Below, in pieces: positions 10,690 to 22,155 of a stretch of DNA of 64,000 bases (within the stretch, counting starts at the first letter, position 1; every line of letters starts with the position of its first letter). Under the pieces are notes generated by a model that saw only the letters and a program-made list of their open reading frames with translations, was not told the origin of the DNA and did no database searches. The position numbers were made by a program, and so were the translations under genes. Source of the DNA: Gongronella butleri (taxonomy: Eukaryota > Mucoromycota > Mucoromycetes > Mucorales > Cunninghamellaceae); the NCBI GenBank assembly GCA_025201375.1, contig JAIWZP010000007.1, forward strand, positions 868,001-932,000, read 5' to 3'.

Positions 10690-11460
10690 CCGACCACTGA
10701 AAGGCCGCAAATCGACCATTTTCGAAAATCGCGGATTTACCAAGGGGTACAGTCAGGGAGCTGGAAATGGTGAAATTTAGGAGCTCGGATCGTCACACCC
10801 TTCAAGTATAGGTAGAACGCAACGCGTTCACTGGTGAAAACGTAAAAAAATCCAGGGGTCCGTTGACCGACTCTCGCGTAAATCGCGAAAATGTGCAAAT
10901 TTTCATGCCAAGGTAAACTCAGCGAGGAATGGCCGCAGCGCCTTGAAAGTCACCTCATCCGAAAGAGCAAAGCTCGCTGCGTATGTGGACATTGATGATC
11001 TTTGAAAAAACTGCGTTTTGGCAGAATTGACGCGAGCAACGTGTTTGCGGGACGACTTTGACGCGTGAAAAACCGCGTCAGACGTCGAGTGACACGCGTC
11101 TGTTCAAATGCAAATCCGTGTACCTCGCTTCTCTCTTGCCAGTGAACGCGTCAGCGGGGCAAAATATGTGCGTTTTTCCCGTGCCATTTGCAAGTAAAGT
11201 TTTATCGAAAATTGGTGATTGCTCGCCGACGACCAGATCGATCACGCCCCTTTTTGTCAGTTTCCATCGTTTGACCATGCGGTGCATCTTGTGTGCCAAG
11301 TTTCGTGTCATTCTGCGAACCCAAGTTTGCCATTTCATTTCGGGCGATCGAAAAGGCTTATTTTTTGATTTGCGCGTGGCGCTCCCCCCGATGAGCGAGG
11401 CAGCTGCAAACCGATTCCACTCGCGTTTCGAGCGTGACGTTTCACGCCTGCACATGTTTT
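10690..11460 (+). repeat. Repeat family B, copy 1 (+)
   Basis: This dispersed repeat has two further copies in the window: about 34480-35180 on the same strand and about 38000-38720 on the opposite strand. Shared landmarks in order are a TTTTCGAAAA palindrome, AAATTTTCAT, a block TTTGACGCGTGAAAAACCGC, TTTTTCCCGTG-like sequence, and a late block with ATCTTGTGTG. The copies have diverged, and open frames are not conserved between them. I infer a non-coding or long-dead transposable element and could not identify termini. Confidence 0.6.
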
Positions 11461-12739
11461 GAATCTTTGCCGAGCCCTCGCTGGAGAGTTGCATTAGAAA
11501 TTTCAGCAAAATACAAATTTGGTAAGTTAGTTCGCCGACAGTCGAACAGAATCCTTGTCGCAAAATAAGTAGACTAAACTGCTTTTCATCGCTCATTCTT
11601 TTGAGATAGTCGCATGCTCTGATCGGCGATGTTCTCGTCGAGTAAAACGACTAAGAGGTTAATTTTCCCCCTTTTACCTGAGATTTTTTAGATGACGCTG
11701 TCCAAATGGCCCCAAATTTAAGGCACATGACGGGTGACAAGGTATCGGTGTCTGGGCCAACTACGGGCGTGATCGAATCACTGCATCAACTACATGATTG
11801 TATTTATGATTTTAAAACAGTTTTGATGTGTTTGACTTGGCTAGTTCCGCATTGGTTTGCGCCAAAGTTTTTCTGTAGATGCGTTGGCGCTCTTTTTTTT
11901 GTCACGTCTTGTGCAAAACTTACGGAGCATCATTTGAGCGTTTTGCGAGAATATCACGATTTGAGAATAATAATTTTGTTTATTGGTTATTTCATCGATT
12001 TGCAATGTAACGCACCCTTTGTTTCCAATTGAATACGCGTGTGCCACCACAGTACCACCTGGTTGTGTTTTCCTGTCTTCCAATGCGCTTTTTGAAAATC
12101 TTTTTGTTGTGGCCGCTTGACCTCTAGTTTTCGACGCGCTCATTTCTGGAGAAACACACGCGCCAGCGTCTCCAAACGGCCACCACACCTAGAGAATCAT
12201 CAAAGAAGCGTGACACGTCAAGAAATCTCGAGAAAGGCATGACTTGGTGTCCAAGCAGCACCAAATTGCATCAATATGTCCTGTTGTAGGCCTTTTTTGC
12301 TCGTTGATTCTTTTTTTTATGGCCACGGTGTGATAGTCGACTCCTGGTCTCTTCCACCACGAGGACTACCTTTTTGCCGGGCGGCTCCACGGGCTATTTT
12401 GGAAGAAAGGAGCAATCGAGGGATGGGTGGCTAAAAATGTGCGCAAGCTGCTTGACACGCGTGTGGAACTACTAGAAAAAGCGCGTCAGTGGAACGAGAT
12501 AGCCGAGAAAAGATGCAAGCGCGTCCGACACAAAACAACAAAAAAAATAATACGAAATTCACGCGTCAAAAGCAAGAAATTAGTGCAAAAGGAAGCCATC
12601 CATTTTATTGAAACATGCTAAAATAAAAGCAAGGAGGCAACGGGGGGTGGGGGCGATGGAAGAAGGACAATGATATCGATTGAAAGAGGTGTTTTGGAAG
12701 ATGAAGGGTACAAAAGAGAGAAAAAAAAAGTTTTTTTTT
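11461..12739. other. Unassigned intergenic DNA upstream of RPL2 3' end
   Basis: I see nothing that supports a gene. A basic 64-residue open frame (12427-12621) overlaps the likely 3' untranslated region of RPL2 and has no recognisable domain. Confidence 0.35.
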
Positions 12740-13597
12740 TTACTCCTTGATCTTCTTGGTACCACGGAGGAGACCAGTGCGGCGGGCAGCAATGAGACCG
12801 ACCTTTTGACCGGCGGGGGCATCGCGGGCCATGGTAGAGGCGTGACCAATGTGCTGATGGTTACCACCACCGTGAGGATGGTCCACGGGGTTCATGGCAA
12901 CACCACGGGTCTTGGGCCAAGAGTTACGCTTGGCCTTGTACTTGTGGTAGGCACGGCCAGCCTTCAAGAGGGGCTTGTCGATACGACCACCACCAGCAAC
13001 GATACCAATGGCGGCACGGGCAGTGGAGGGCACGATCTTCTTGGAGCCCGAGGGGAGGCGGATACGGGTCTTGCCGTCATCACCGTGACCGATGATGGTG
13101 GCGTAGTTGCCAGAGGTACGGGCCAACGCGCCGCGGTCACCAACCTTCTCCTCAACGTTGCAAATGACGGTACCTTCGGGCATCGACGCCAAGGGCAAGA
13201 CGTTGCCAATGTTCAAAGTGGCCTTCTTACCGGCGTACACGAATTGACCGGTGTACATACCCTCAGTGGCAATGAAGGTCTCGGTGCGAAGCTTGTAGCT
13301 GCACAAAAAAGAAAAAAAAAGAAAAAAAAAGTGAGAAACGAGTAAAAAAAAGGAAAAAAGAAAAAGAGGCCAATTGCCCACGAAACACACTTACCGGTAG
13401 GGATCGCGGAAGACAACCTTGGCGAGGGGAGCACCACGGCCAGGGTCGTGGATGATCTCCTTGACAATGCCGCGGATGTAGCCGTGACGTTCAGCGAAAT
13501 CGAAGGTGCGGAACTTGGCAGCACCCTTACGGCCAACGGTGTGAGCCTTGAAGATAGAACCACGACCTTTTCTTTGAGAGCGGATAACGCGACCCAT
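12740..13597 (-). CDS. RPL2: 60S ribosomal protein uL2 (L8/Rpl2)
   Basis: Predicted exons 13597-13395 and 13298-12740 give 253 residues, matching the usual 253-257 of eukaryotic uL2. The protein sits at the peptidyl-transferase centre of the large subunit. The N-terminus [20 protein letters not shown] and the near-invariant C-terminal block [15 protein letters not shown] are both present; the latter contains the conserved His of the family. The phase-2 intron falls inside the RDPYRYK segment. The gene is divergent from the CINP-like gene with 443 bp between starts. The start is the canonical MGRVIR. Confidence 0.97.
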
Positions 13598-14040
13598 GGC
13601 AAATACTAGAAACACAACAGAGAAACAGGGAGTGAGAAAACGTGAAAATGTAAGAAAGAAAAGAAAATGCACAATGGACAAACGACGATGCCCTTTTTCC
13701 AACTTTTTTAATCCATCCATCCATCCATCGTTTTCTTTTGGGCATCCATCCATTTGTAAATGGATGGTGCCCATCGTCGTAGGGCATCGTCGTCATCGTG
13801 TTTTGAATGGAATTGTCGTTAAAAATGGTCGACCATGCATTACCTTAAATGAGCTGAGGGGAAGAGGAAGAAGAAGAAGAAATGTGAGGCACCCGCTGGG
13901 ACCAAAAAATATAGAAAGGGGGTGCGGGCGGCCGTTGGCGGGGTCCAAAGACGGGTCCGGCGCAAGCCTTTTTATCGTCCGGCAACACTTTTTCCATTGT
14001 AAATCCGTCATTTTTTTTTCTTTTTTCTTTTTTTTCCTTT

Positions 14041-14685
14041 ATGCAGCAACAGGAGATAGCCTTGCGCAAGACGACGTTCCAGCTTGTGACGCGCGCCGAC
14101 CAACTATGCAACACATGGGACGCTTATCAGGCGAGCTCTCTCGCACTTTTAAACACGGTGCACAATTTACAGCAGCAACGCGACGTTGTGCACAGCGACG
14201 AGCTTGCTGACGTGCTTCAAGGCATAAAAGTGGACGCTCCACACCTTTTATACAAGCAGACGACGCGCGTCGAGGCCGCTTTGCAGCAATTAGATGTCTT
14301 TTTTGACACCAAATGGCGCGATCTCCTCGATGACTGGCAGCGCCTGGAGCGCGACGCAGTGCATGCGCTCAGCAAGCATGCCACCATCGTTCCCAGCGCA
14401 CCGGGCAAGCTGTCGTCGCACGCGCTCATCCAAATTGCTGCGATTTCGCCATATCAGACACATCAATGGATCCAAACGCTGGCCAAGCAATACAAAGCTC
14501 AATTCCATTGCAAGCAAATGCTTCTACAGAACCTCATGGCGTCCATTCAACCCACACCGCTGCCCACACTTTTGGACCAATGGGCCCAACAAACACATAT
14601 TGATCATCTTGACATCCAAGCCGATCTTGCCGAGCGACTAAAGACGTACAAGCACATCAAGGCGGCCGTCGAGTCCGTTCAATAG
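14041..14685 (+). CDS. CINP-like protein (CDK2-interacting protein family), tentative
   Basis: This is an intronless 214-residue, largely helical protein. The layout resembles CDK2-interacting protein CINP (human CINP is about 212 residues). An N-terminal helical segment contains the pattern ADQLCNTWDAYQ, and an amphipathic middle region follows. The C-terminal block WIQTLAKQYKAQFHCKQMLL and LLDQWAQQTHID parallels the CINP region where a helix of the form LxxMYxxELLLK is followed by a tryptophan-containing helix. CINP functions in replication and genome-stability checkpoints and in ribosome biogenesis in other eukaryotes. The match was made from memory of the pattern, without a search, and may be wrong. 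The gene is convergent with ELP2, with stops 112 bp apart. Confidence 0.45.
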   Translation: MQQQEIALRKTTFQLVTRADQLCNTWDAYQASSLALLNTVHNLQQQRDVVHSDELADVLQGIKVDAPHLLYKQTTRVEAALQQLDVFFDTKWRDLLDDWQRLERDAVHALSKHATIVPSAPGKLSSHALIQIAAISPYQTHQWIQTLAKQYKAQFHCKQMLLQNLMASIQPTPLPTLLDQWAQQTHIDHLDIQADLAERLKTYKHIKAAVESVQ

Positions 14686-14796
14686 TCCCTTTTTTGTATT
14701 TACACGTCCCTTTGATACCCCCAATTGCCGACATTAAAGTGCATTGTCCTCTCCATTTCATTCAATGTTTGGTTTTTCAACCTCTAAATGGTCATT

Positions 14797-17700
14797 TTAA
14801 TGGATGTTCAATATCCTCACAGAGTGATCTTCACTGCCCGACGCCAATTGAAGCTGGCCATCCGTCGAGCGCCAGGCGACGGATCGCACGACACCGGCGT
14901 GACACAGCCTCTCATCGACTTGGCACACCATTTCCCATTGCATGGGGGCGTCACTCGGCGCAGACCACAATTGCAATTGACCATTCTCCAAGCCCACGGC
15001 CAAGAGGTATCTAAAATCCAAGAGAGAGAGGAGGCATGAACAAAGGTTTCCTCATTTTTTTTTTCGCCTTTTTTCATGTTTTTACCGATTATCCTTAAAG
15101 TGCGGGGCAAAGTCCAGGGCGGTGATGGCGTCTGTGCACTTTAACGTGGCAATGGCCGTCCATTCGGGGCTGGAGGGGCTGTGGCCGGCGGGTTGTTGCC
15201 AGATTTTGATGGTTTTATCACGGGAACCTGTAGCAAAGAGATGATCGTCGTGTGTCCAGGCGGCATCCCAGATGATTCGTGCGTGTGCCTTGTTTTTAGC
15301 GACGAGGTCGTAGTGGGTGGATGTGGTTTGGATGTCATTGTCGCGTCTGCGGGACAGCGACCACAATCGATCGCGAGAAACAGTGAGCAACCACTGGTCA
15401 TTGTGTGAGAATCGAACACGAGTGACCGTGAGGGCATGCGCGGCGATCTTGTCATCCAATTCCTTCCAAGTTTGCGTGTCAAAGAGGCGGACAATGGCGT
15501 GCTCTGGATTGGCGGCTTTGCAGGCAGTGGCGATGACGCGGCCATCGTGGCTGGCGTCCACGCACATCACTTCGTACAAATGGCCGTACAATTTCTCCAT
15601 TTCTGGCCACAACGTGTGCTGAATCAAGTGCTCCTCAAAGGGCGGCTGCGCCATTGTCTCTGTCAGCGATGTGGGCGTGGCAGACGCGTGTGCATAGCTC
15701 TGAAGCGTCGCGTGGTTGCCATCGGCTGCCTGCATCGCCTCAATGTCCGTGTCAAATACCGCCTTGTTCGACAGACCGAGCGCAGGCAGGTTGGCGCCGA
15801 CAGGCCGGCTGCTGGACTCGCCCAAAAGCGCGTCATTGCTCGTCAATGTCGCCAGACTCGAAACACACGCTTGTGGCGCGTCAAACAACCGCAGCACCTT
15901 CTCGTCGGCGCCGCTGACAAACTGCCACTTGTCCGTGAACGCAAGGCACTTGAGATCGTACCCGTGCACCTGCGGACGGCCCATTTCGTGCCAAGTAGAC
16001 GTCGATCCACGCTTCCAAGGCGCATACAACCGCGCCGTCTGGTCAAGGCTCACGGAAACAAGGTATCGCGATTGCGGATCCCATGAAACCTGCTCCACGG
16101 ATCGGAAATGTCCGCTGATCGTCACTTGCGGCACCCAACGATGGAGATCTATCATAAAAATAAAATAAAAATCGAAAATCAGGCCTTTTTATCCATTTTT
16201 TCTGAAAAATGGGTTTACCAGTTTCTTTCCACAGGTGGAACGAGCCATTGGCGCCGTACGAAAGAACGTACTTGCCATCCGGGCTGAACATGGCGCCGCA
16301 AAAGCCGAGAGCTGCATTACCGCCAATATCGCCCATGCGCACCTCATTGATCCACACACCCGTCGCAGCATCCGGGCGCCAGATCATCATGGATTTGTCG
16401 CTGGAAGCCGAGATCAGGCGCAGCGGCTGATGTGCACCGTCGGCGCCCTTGCGTGGCCGCTCCCACGCAACGCTAAACACCCAGTCGTCATGACCCATCA
16501 AAAGCGCCTCAAACATGATCGTGTACGCTTGCAATTGCCCATCGCCTGCTTGCACTTGGATGCGATGCGCCTTGGTGCTGAGCTGCGCGTCGTCATCCGA
16601 GCTACAAAAAGAAAAAAAATGCCTGTTAGATGGTCTTTTTTTTCTTTTTTCTTTCTTGTCAAGTATTTACATCGCCTTCAATGCTTGCTTGAGATCGCTG
16701 ACATCTGCCGCTGCGGCTTCAGCGGTTGGCGACTGCTTGTCGGTCGTCTCGCTCGTGTTGCCGCCGTTAGAAGCGAGGTCACCCGGCGAAATCTTCCAAA
16801 TGCGGATATACTTGTCCTGCGACGCGCTGGCGAGGATCAAATCGCCGGTGCGTAGCGTGTGTGTCTTGTTGGTCAGGTCTGACGCGCCCGTGTACGTTGT
16901 GAACGCGAGCGATCGCACCCAATTGTCGTGCCCTTGCAGCGCATACACCTTTTCATACGTCTTGCTGTCCTGCTGGTACACGTAGATATTAATCACTTTG
17001 TCCGTGTGACCACTGGCGAGCACTGGAGCTGCAGAAAAAGCAAAAGAAAAAGGGAGGGATGAGCAATGACGCGACTTTTTTTTTTTTTTTTTTGCACGGC
17101 ATACTAAAAGTGCCCGGTAAGCAGGCCATTGCCAAGGCCATGGGGTATTTGTTGCCGCAGTCAAAAGTGTGCACACATTCGACATGATCTATTTCCATTG
17201 AAACAGGTGAGTCATTGGATAAAAGCAAAAAAAAAAAAAAAAAAAAAAAATTGGTTTACCCTTGGCTTCATCGAGGACGGCGCGCTCCCAGAGGCGGATT
17301 TTGCCATCGGCTGAGCCGGTCGCAATCAGATCCTTGCCCGTGTGCGTCTTGTCGCCACTGAGCGTCGCAATGGTCTCGACAGCGCCGCCAAAGCCCGTCA
17401 GTGTCGCGGAATTGACCCATTGCTGCCCTTGCCGCTTCCACACCTTGGCAGTCTTATCCGCCGAGCCTGACACGAGCACCACCTCCTCAACGTCGTCGTC
17501 TGAGCGCCCAAAAAAAAAAAAAAAGCGCGTAAATACCATGCCAATGATGCGTCCATTTTGTTTTGGTTTTACCTTTTTCAATGGTTTCGACGCAGATAAC
17601 ACGCGCCGTGTGGCCCGGCAGCGTCTCCTTGACACCGCGGCTGTCCGGATCCTTGAAAAAAAAAAAATGTGTAAGTAGATCAGGCAACGGCTTGGCTCGT

Positions 17701-17833
17701 TTCTTACCAAAGGTTCGTACAGCGCCACAAATTTGTCAGCGCCAAATGCTACAAGGCCATTAGGCGCCCACGCGGCCCCATTGGTCGTGCTGTTGCACCC
17801 GATCGCGATAAATTCACTCGAGACAGTAAGCAT
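14797..17833 (-). CDS. ELP2: Elongator complex subunit 2 (WD40 repeat protein)
   Basis: Predicted exons in coding order 17833-17708, 17651-17573, 17499-17260, 17188-17105, 17028-16671, 16601-16219, 16148-15086 and 15010-14797 give 848 residues, all with GT-AG introns. Elp2 is the double beta-propeller subunit of Elongator, which modifies wobble uridines in tRNA. The N-terminus EFIAIGCN followed by GLVAFGADKFVALY is the typical Elp2 start. Repeated WD blades follow, for example LVSGSADKTAKVW, LILASASQDKYIRIW, LISASSDKSMMIW and LFATGSRDKTIKIW. The conserved central SGHFRSVEQVSWDP is also present. The length is within the family range. Several introns hold T or A runs of 15-25. The upstream in-frame extension to the start has no family match, so ATG 17833 was chosen. 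Confidence 0.93.
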
Positions 17834-18354
17834 GTCAATGGTGATTGAAAGAAAGAAAAAGAAAAAAAGGTCTGCATCGCATGGATTTCCTTTTTTTTGC
17901 ATCAGTACAACATTTTCAAATTCCGCCTTTTTGAACGCAAACAGGACCTGAACACCACGACGCGGTTCTTGAGCACCATGGATTCGATGGTCAATGCAAG
18001 AATTTTGACAGCTGCAGCACCAAAGCGAGTCTTTTCAATCGGATTACTCGAATTTCTCGAGAAGAAACAAGCAACCTAGAGATTCTCTGGGCACATTAAT
18101 GCCATTACAGCTTACTGACTTTCCAATTGTGTCTAATAAATTCTGGCACACCCGTTTTTTGACACGAGGTCGCGTTGATGGCAACAGGCACAATGAAAAA
18201 TCGCCAAACCGATGACCTTCAGGAGAAAAAAAAAAGAGTATTCATTGCCAATGATCGCCCTGCTTCATGAGCTGCAAGGCGTCGATCTGAGCGCTGGGGC
18301 TCTTTTCTAAAAAAAATAATTCGACCAAATGGGTAAATGGCGCTCCATGAGCTG
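17834..18354. other. ELP2 upstream region
   Basis: Probable promoter of ELP2. No gene is recognised. Confidence 0.35.
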
Positions 18355-18837
18355 CTATGATACTGGGGATTTTCGCACGTATCCGACCGTGACATAGCCC
18401 ACTGACTGACGGGCCGATTGCCTGTAGGCATCCAAGTTGAATAATGATAGTGCTGCGGCATCTGCAAATGGTAAAAAGTAAATCCATAATGCCATTGTTT
18501 TGAGACACTCGTACGCGTAATGTCTGGCTGACATACCTCTGAGTTTCTCCTTCAAGATGTTCATGTCACGCACCCATTTCAATTTCTTACCACGTCGCAC
18601 GCGTTTCTTCGGCCGCTCCAGGTGGCCCTCGTGGGTCACCCAGCCGTTGATCTGTGAGGGCGAGAACTTGCCGCGCACATCTGGCAGGTATTTCACTATA
18701 ATGGCGAAAAACTCGTCGACGGTGAGCGATTTGTGCTCGTAGTTCTCGGGCGGGGTAGGCAGCTGGTCCTTAGGCACGGTGATGGCATTGATTAAAGCGA
18801 GAATACTAGGTTGCGTGGCCTTGGTGCGCAAAGTCAA
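18355..18837 (-). CDS. Hypothetical protein, possibly with one intron
   Basis: An open frame of 160 residues with basic character (RPKKRVRRGKKLKW). A good intron signal lies inside it: GTATGT near 18539 and TTGCAG near 18462. Its length is a multiple of three, so both spliced and unspliced forms read through to the same stop. Spliced, the protein would be about 135 residues. I do not recognise the family. The 5' end is uncertain because no promoter is evident. It may be a remnant of a mobile element or a fast-evolving gene. Confidence 0.3.
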   Translation of the reverse strand: MTLRTKATQPSILALINAITVPKDQLPTPPENYEHKSLTVDEFFAIIVKYLPDVRGKFSPSQINGWVTHEGHLERPKKRVRRGKKLKWVRDMNILKEKLRGMSARHYAYECLKTMALWIYFLPFADAAALSLFNLDAYRQSARQSVGYVTVGYVRKSPVS

Positions 18838-19925
18838 ATTTTCTGCGGTGCCAGCTGTAAATTGTACGAGGTCGTGGGAGCGGGCGCCACCCCCCGCGCC
18901 GCAACCACCGCCAAACGTATCATAAAATACTTGATAATCGCACTTTTACCGCCGCCAAAGGCCGAAATCGCGTACAATCGCGTAAAGTGCGATTATCTCA
19001 AAATTTTATCAAGTTAACGGACACCGTGTGAAAACTTTATTCGATTCTAAATTAAATTTTACATCTGGTTACGTGAACAGAATTACGAATTGAGCGATTT
19101 TTGAGGCGCTTGTATTAGAACAAACGCGAACAAACCGCAAAGATAGGATGAAATCGCTAAGTGCTCAAAATCCAGCAATTTGACATGCATTTCAGACTTC
19201 ATCATGCGATTCGGAATCATTAATAACCCCTAGAACGTCTGTCAAAGCATCACGAACGCAAAATCAAGTGCAAAAAAAATTGTGTTCACTTTTTATTCAC
19301 ATCAATCCTAAAGCAACTCTTTTGCCCATCGCCTCCTTGCCCATTGCCAATAAACCTTCAAGCGGCACGCTGGCTTTTTCCATTTCGGTGGCGCGCGCGA
19401 CAAAGATCCAATGGAGTACTTGCAAAAGATCGTGATGTTGTCCGCGGTGCCCCATCCGTGATATAATAATCGTTGCTCTTTGGGGTTCATTTGCCATTTG
19501 CACCCATGTCGCGAAAACAAAAAGATTTGAAGGCTCGGCGGTCCCCTGACCTCGCGCCCCCGCGTTTTTTTTTTTATCTTGAACCTATTTTGGGCGACGC
19601 CTGAGAAAAAAGGTCAAAAAAGAGGCGGATCAAGATCATGTGGGGATGGTGTCACCATACACATCCACGGTCCCAGGATCACAAAAGTCAAAATGTTGGT
19701 GTGCGGCGCAAAAACCTTGTTAAATGACCGCGAGGATCGTGGCACGCGCTGGCTGTTTTTATTTGATTGGGAGTGATGAAAGAGAAAGAGAGAGATTGAG
19801 GGTGAATTGAGAGGGTGCAAAGAGTACAAAAAAAAAAAAAAAATAGTGAAAAGAGAACAAAGGAAAAAAAAAAAAAGAAAAAAAAAAGCCGCGATAACGC
19901 CCACAAGGAGCCTAGATTCGACCTT
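18838..19925. other. Intergenic DNA with an imperfect hairpin
   Basis: An imperfect inverted repeat pairs ACTTGATAATCGCACTTT (near 18930-18947) with AAAGTGCGATTATC and ATCAAGT (near 18987-19015). It could be a decayed small transposon end. A 68-codon minus-strand frame at 19297-19503 shows some protein-like composition but no recognisable domain. The 3' end of the homeodomain gene follows, with A homopolymers near 19829-19887. Confidence 0.35.
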
Positions 19926-22155
19926 TTAGACACCTTGGAAGAGTAAGAGGTCCTGTGTGTCTTGGTCTTTGTCTTTTTCCATGAGCTGAAGCATGGATTC
20001 ATTGTCGTGGAGAGCCATCATGACGTCTGCCGGTGTGACCTCGCGCGACGAGAGGCCCAACATGGACTGGCCGTGAGGCCCGAGGGCGGTATCAAATGCA
20101 GAGGTCACGGGGAGCGAATTGGTGGGCTGCTGGGACAAGGATGAGGACGAAGACGATGCCGATGGCGCGGTGCTTGTATTTGTCGCGGTGATGGCGGTGT
20201 TGGCGGGTAAATTGTCAATGAAGAGTGCCTTTAGATGGGGCTCTGTGGCGATCAGATGGAACCATTCTGTGCGGAGGGCCATGACGGGCCCATCGATGGT
20301 GTGTGTGCGCACGCTTGTTGCCTGGCGGTCCTGGGTGAAATCTCGGCATTGCGTCCAGCTCTCGGGGCCGCCCTGCTGGCTGTTGAGGTCCTCCATGTAG
20401 AACGAGATGGCCTCGGGCTGCGTGACCGTCACGGTCAGGCGCGCCCAGCCAGCGCGGTCGACAAGCGCGTCCAATTGCATCTTGTCAATCATGTCCAGGC
20501 CAAGGTGCATCTTGAATCGCTGTTGTCCGTCCTGGATGCGCCACAGCATGCTGCGCGTCTGACGATCAAAAAAGCACTCGAGGTCGTGTGGTCGCAAAGA
20601 AATGCGCTTCCACGTGCCAATCTGCAGCGCTTCCACGGAAATGCGCGAAAGATACGATTCCTCCACTGGACCAACGTCATCCATGGACATGGGCGTCCCT
20701 AGGCGGTCGTCTTTTTGTAAAAAAAAAAAAAAAAAGATAGTGAGTCTTAATGGATTTTTATCCAATTTTCCAATTTTTTTCTATTTTTTTCTTACCAGGA
20801 AGGAAGCCGGGCATGGACATGGGTATCATGGGCATGGTGTATAGGCCCGAGGCGGTGGTTGGTGCGCCTGTGGCGTTGACAAGGCCGGAAGTCTCCTCCA
20901 AGATGGTGTGATCCATAAGACTCGAGGAGGTGGAGGCCCACATGGCGGCATTGGTGTGCTGGGGAGGCGGGGGCGGGGGAGCCATGGCGAATTGGGGTTG
21001 AGCAGACGGATGATGATGAGGTGCAGGCGACGATGAATAATTGCGGCGATGATTGGAGGCGGCCGCGGCGGAATGGGTGGATGTGCTTGATGTGGGTCGC
21101 ATTTGTGCACGCTGATACGGGTGGTGGTAGGGGTAATGGCCAACTGAGTGGGAGCGGACGCGTCCTGCGGATGAGACGGAGGCAGCAGAGGCGGATGGGG
21201 CCGGGACGGGAGGTGTGCCGACACGCGACACGGCATTGGACGCTGCAGAATGGGGCAATGGGTGAGGCATCTGAGTCATGTGCGAGGGCGAGACGGAGGA
21301 CGGCGGTGTCTGCTGCCAGGGAAGCTTGGAGCCGGTGGGGGTGGTGCCTGTAGGTGTGGTTGTGGTGGATGGCATGGGTGGAGGCGGAGGCGGCGTGGCT
21401 TGATGCAATGGCTTTTGAGCAAAGACGTGATTTGGATCGCATGACGCGTAATAAGCCTGTTGCTGCTGCTGCTGCTGGTTGTAATAGTAATAATAGTAAT
21501 AATAATACAGGTCCGGATTGGCCACGGGCGTGCCATCGGGCGATGTATGCTGTTGATGGAGCGACGCCGCCTGGCAAGCTGCTGCTGCTGCTGTTGCCGC
21601 GTAATATTGCATGCGAAGCGTCTCGTCGTGCAACAAAGACGATCGCTTGGCCATGTTCTTCACCTTGGCACGTCGATTCTGGAACCAAATTTGAATTGAG
21701 CGCTCGCTCATGCCCAAATCGCGCGACAATTGCTCGCGAACGCGATTGTTGGGCGATGGATTCACACTAAACGTCTTTTCAAGCACGGCAAGCTGCTCGG
21801 GAGTCGCGCGTGTGCGCTTACGAGGTTGTGCACCCGCATCGTTGCTATTGCTGTTGCTACTATTCGAGTTGTTGGCAGCCGCGCCACCCACAGACGAAGC
21901 CGACGACACGGGCATGGACGCCGATGGCTGTGGTTGCGGCAAGGGTGGCGCATAGTAGGCATTGGCGCTCATGGGCAAGGATGACGTGGTGATCGAGACT
22001 GGTGTGGGCGTGGTTTTTGGCCCGGAGGCGGACGCGTTCATGGCGCCCAGCGACGTGTTGATTGGCGGCGGCATCAGATGCGCTTTCGGATGGTTTGGTA
22101 TATTGCTCGCGTACGAGGGCGGCATGCCGGCATGCTGTTGCACGGAATTGTCCAT
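19926..22155 (-). CDS. Homeodomain transcription factor, HOY1/TRF2/Phx1 type
   Basis: Predicted exons 22155-20796 and 20710-19926 give 714 residues. A homeodomain spans about 111-170, with recognition helix IQIWFQNRRAKVK (W157, N160). The second exon encodes a conserved region (about 478-600) starting ISVEALQIGTWKRISLRPHDL, with FKMHLGLDMIDKMQL further on. It resembles the PH-like domain that accompanies the homeodomain in fungal HOY1 and TRF2-type proteins. Between them lies a long low-complexity stretch with nine consecutive Tyr, Gln runs and Pro-rich tracts. HOY1-type factors control filamentous growth or stationary-phase stress in other fungi; the role here is inferred. The start is the only ATG ahead of the Pro/Ser-rich N-terminus. 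A long purine-rich leader precedes it. Confidence 0.88.

Noticed and set aside
11058..11596. Overlapping open frames of 134 and 172 codons
   Set aside because: They fall in repeat family B and beyond. The other two copies of the repeat do not keep these frames open, so coding is unlikely.
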